Shown here piece after piece: positions 5,257 through 5,361 of a stretch of 5,361 bases of DNA; the stretch's first letter is position 1, and every line of letters starts with the position of its first letter. The DNA comes from an uncultured Clostridia bacterium. GTDB taxonomy: Bacteria > Bacillota > Clostridia > Oscillospirales > Ruminococcaceae. Both the position numbers and the translations under genes were made by a program. Below the pieces are notes generated by a model that was not told the DNA's origin, made no database searches, and was given only the letters and a program-made list of their open reading frames with translations. The DNA lies in assembly GCA_947427325.1 (NCBI GenBank), contig CANEHP010000158.1, positions 1-5,361 of the forward strand, read 5' to 3'.

Positions 5257-5312
5257 GCGTAAATTCTCAAAATAAATGCAACAGTAGCAAAGAAGCTGCA
5301 ATAAGCGTGAAA
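5257..5312. repeat. Right copy of 56-bp inverted repeat flanking the window
   Basis: This is the reverse complement of positions 1-56 with two mismatches (5272 and 5306). The match ends sharply at 5256, where the sequences diverge. It may continue to the right, which cannot be tested because the left copy reaches the window edge. One frame is open through the repeat and on to the window end without a good start, so a translated origin is possible but unsupported. The remaining bases, 5313-5361, are A-rich and end in AAAAAAGGAA, which could be the ribosome binding site of a gene just outside the window. Confidence 0.85.
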
Positions 5313-5361
5313 AACAGCAGCATTAACTTTAAGAAAAAAGCCAAAAACAATAAAAAAGGAA

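Noticed and set aside
1..5361. CRISPR array, tRNA, rRNA or insertion-sequence transposase
   Set aside because: No regularly spaced direct repeats, no cloverleaf or rRNA-like segment, and no transposase-like reading frame was found on either strand.

Overview
The window looks like chromosome from an AT-rich, strictly anaerobic Firmicute, probably a gut clostridium (Oscillospiraceae/Ruminococcaceae-like). This is inferred from strong purine-rich ribosome binding sites, consensus sigma-A promoters, a clostridial-type multidomain flavodiiron protein and queuosine-salvage-like genes. No search could be run, so taxonomy is an impression.

Layout. (1) 1-190: non-coding, with a 56-bp sequence repeated inverted at the other end of the window and a 15-bp-arm palindrome. 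(2) 191-1784, minus strand: a two-gene operon read from a consensus promoter at 1756-1784, through a structured leader of about 130 nt, into a small radical SAM protein (candidate queuine lyase QueL) and then a YhhQ-family queuosine-precursor transporter. The leader looks like a preQ1-class riboswitch. An aptamer-like hairpin starts at the transcription start, an ACUAAGGA tail follows, and an intrinsic terminator ends against the start codon. The tail is complementary to the 5' side of that terminator, which suggests attenuation. (3) 1785-2015: divergent promoter region with an uncharacterised dyad. (4) 2016-3806, plus strand: a 596-residue flavodiiron protein fused to a flavin-reductase-like domain and a C-terminal rubredoxin, an O2/NO-detoxifying enzyme carrying its own electron-transfer modules. 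(5) 3839-4031: a 193-bp nearly perfect inverted repeat resembling a MITE, which may also end flavodiiron transcription. (6) 4125-5096, plus strand: a charged, coiled-coil, FlxA-like protein of unknown function. (7) 5097-5361: no convincing gene; it holds the second, inverted copy of the end repeat.

How the parts work together. The minus-strand genes form a plausible queuosine micronutrient-salvage unit: uptake by the YhhQ protein, processing by the radical SAM enzyme, and feedback by a preQ1-type RNA switch. The flavodiiron gene is a stand-alone oxygen/NO defence gene with its own promoter. The coiled-coil gene has its own promoter and no visible link to either.
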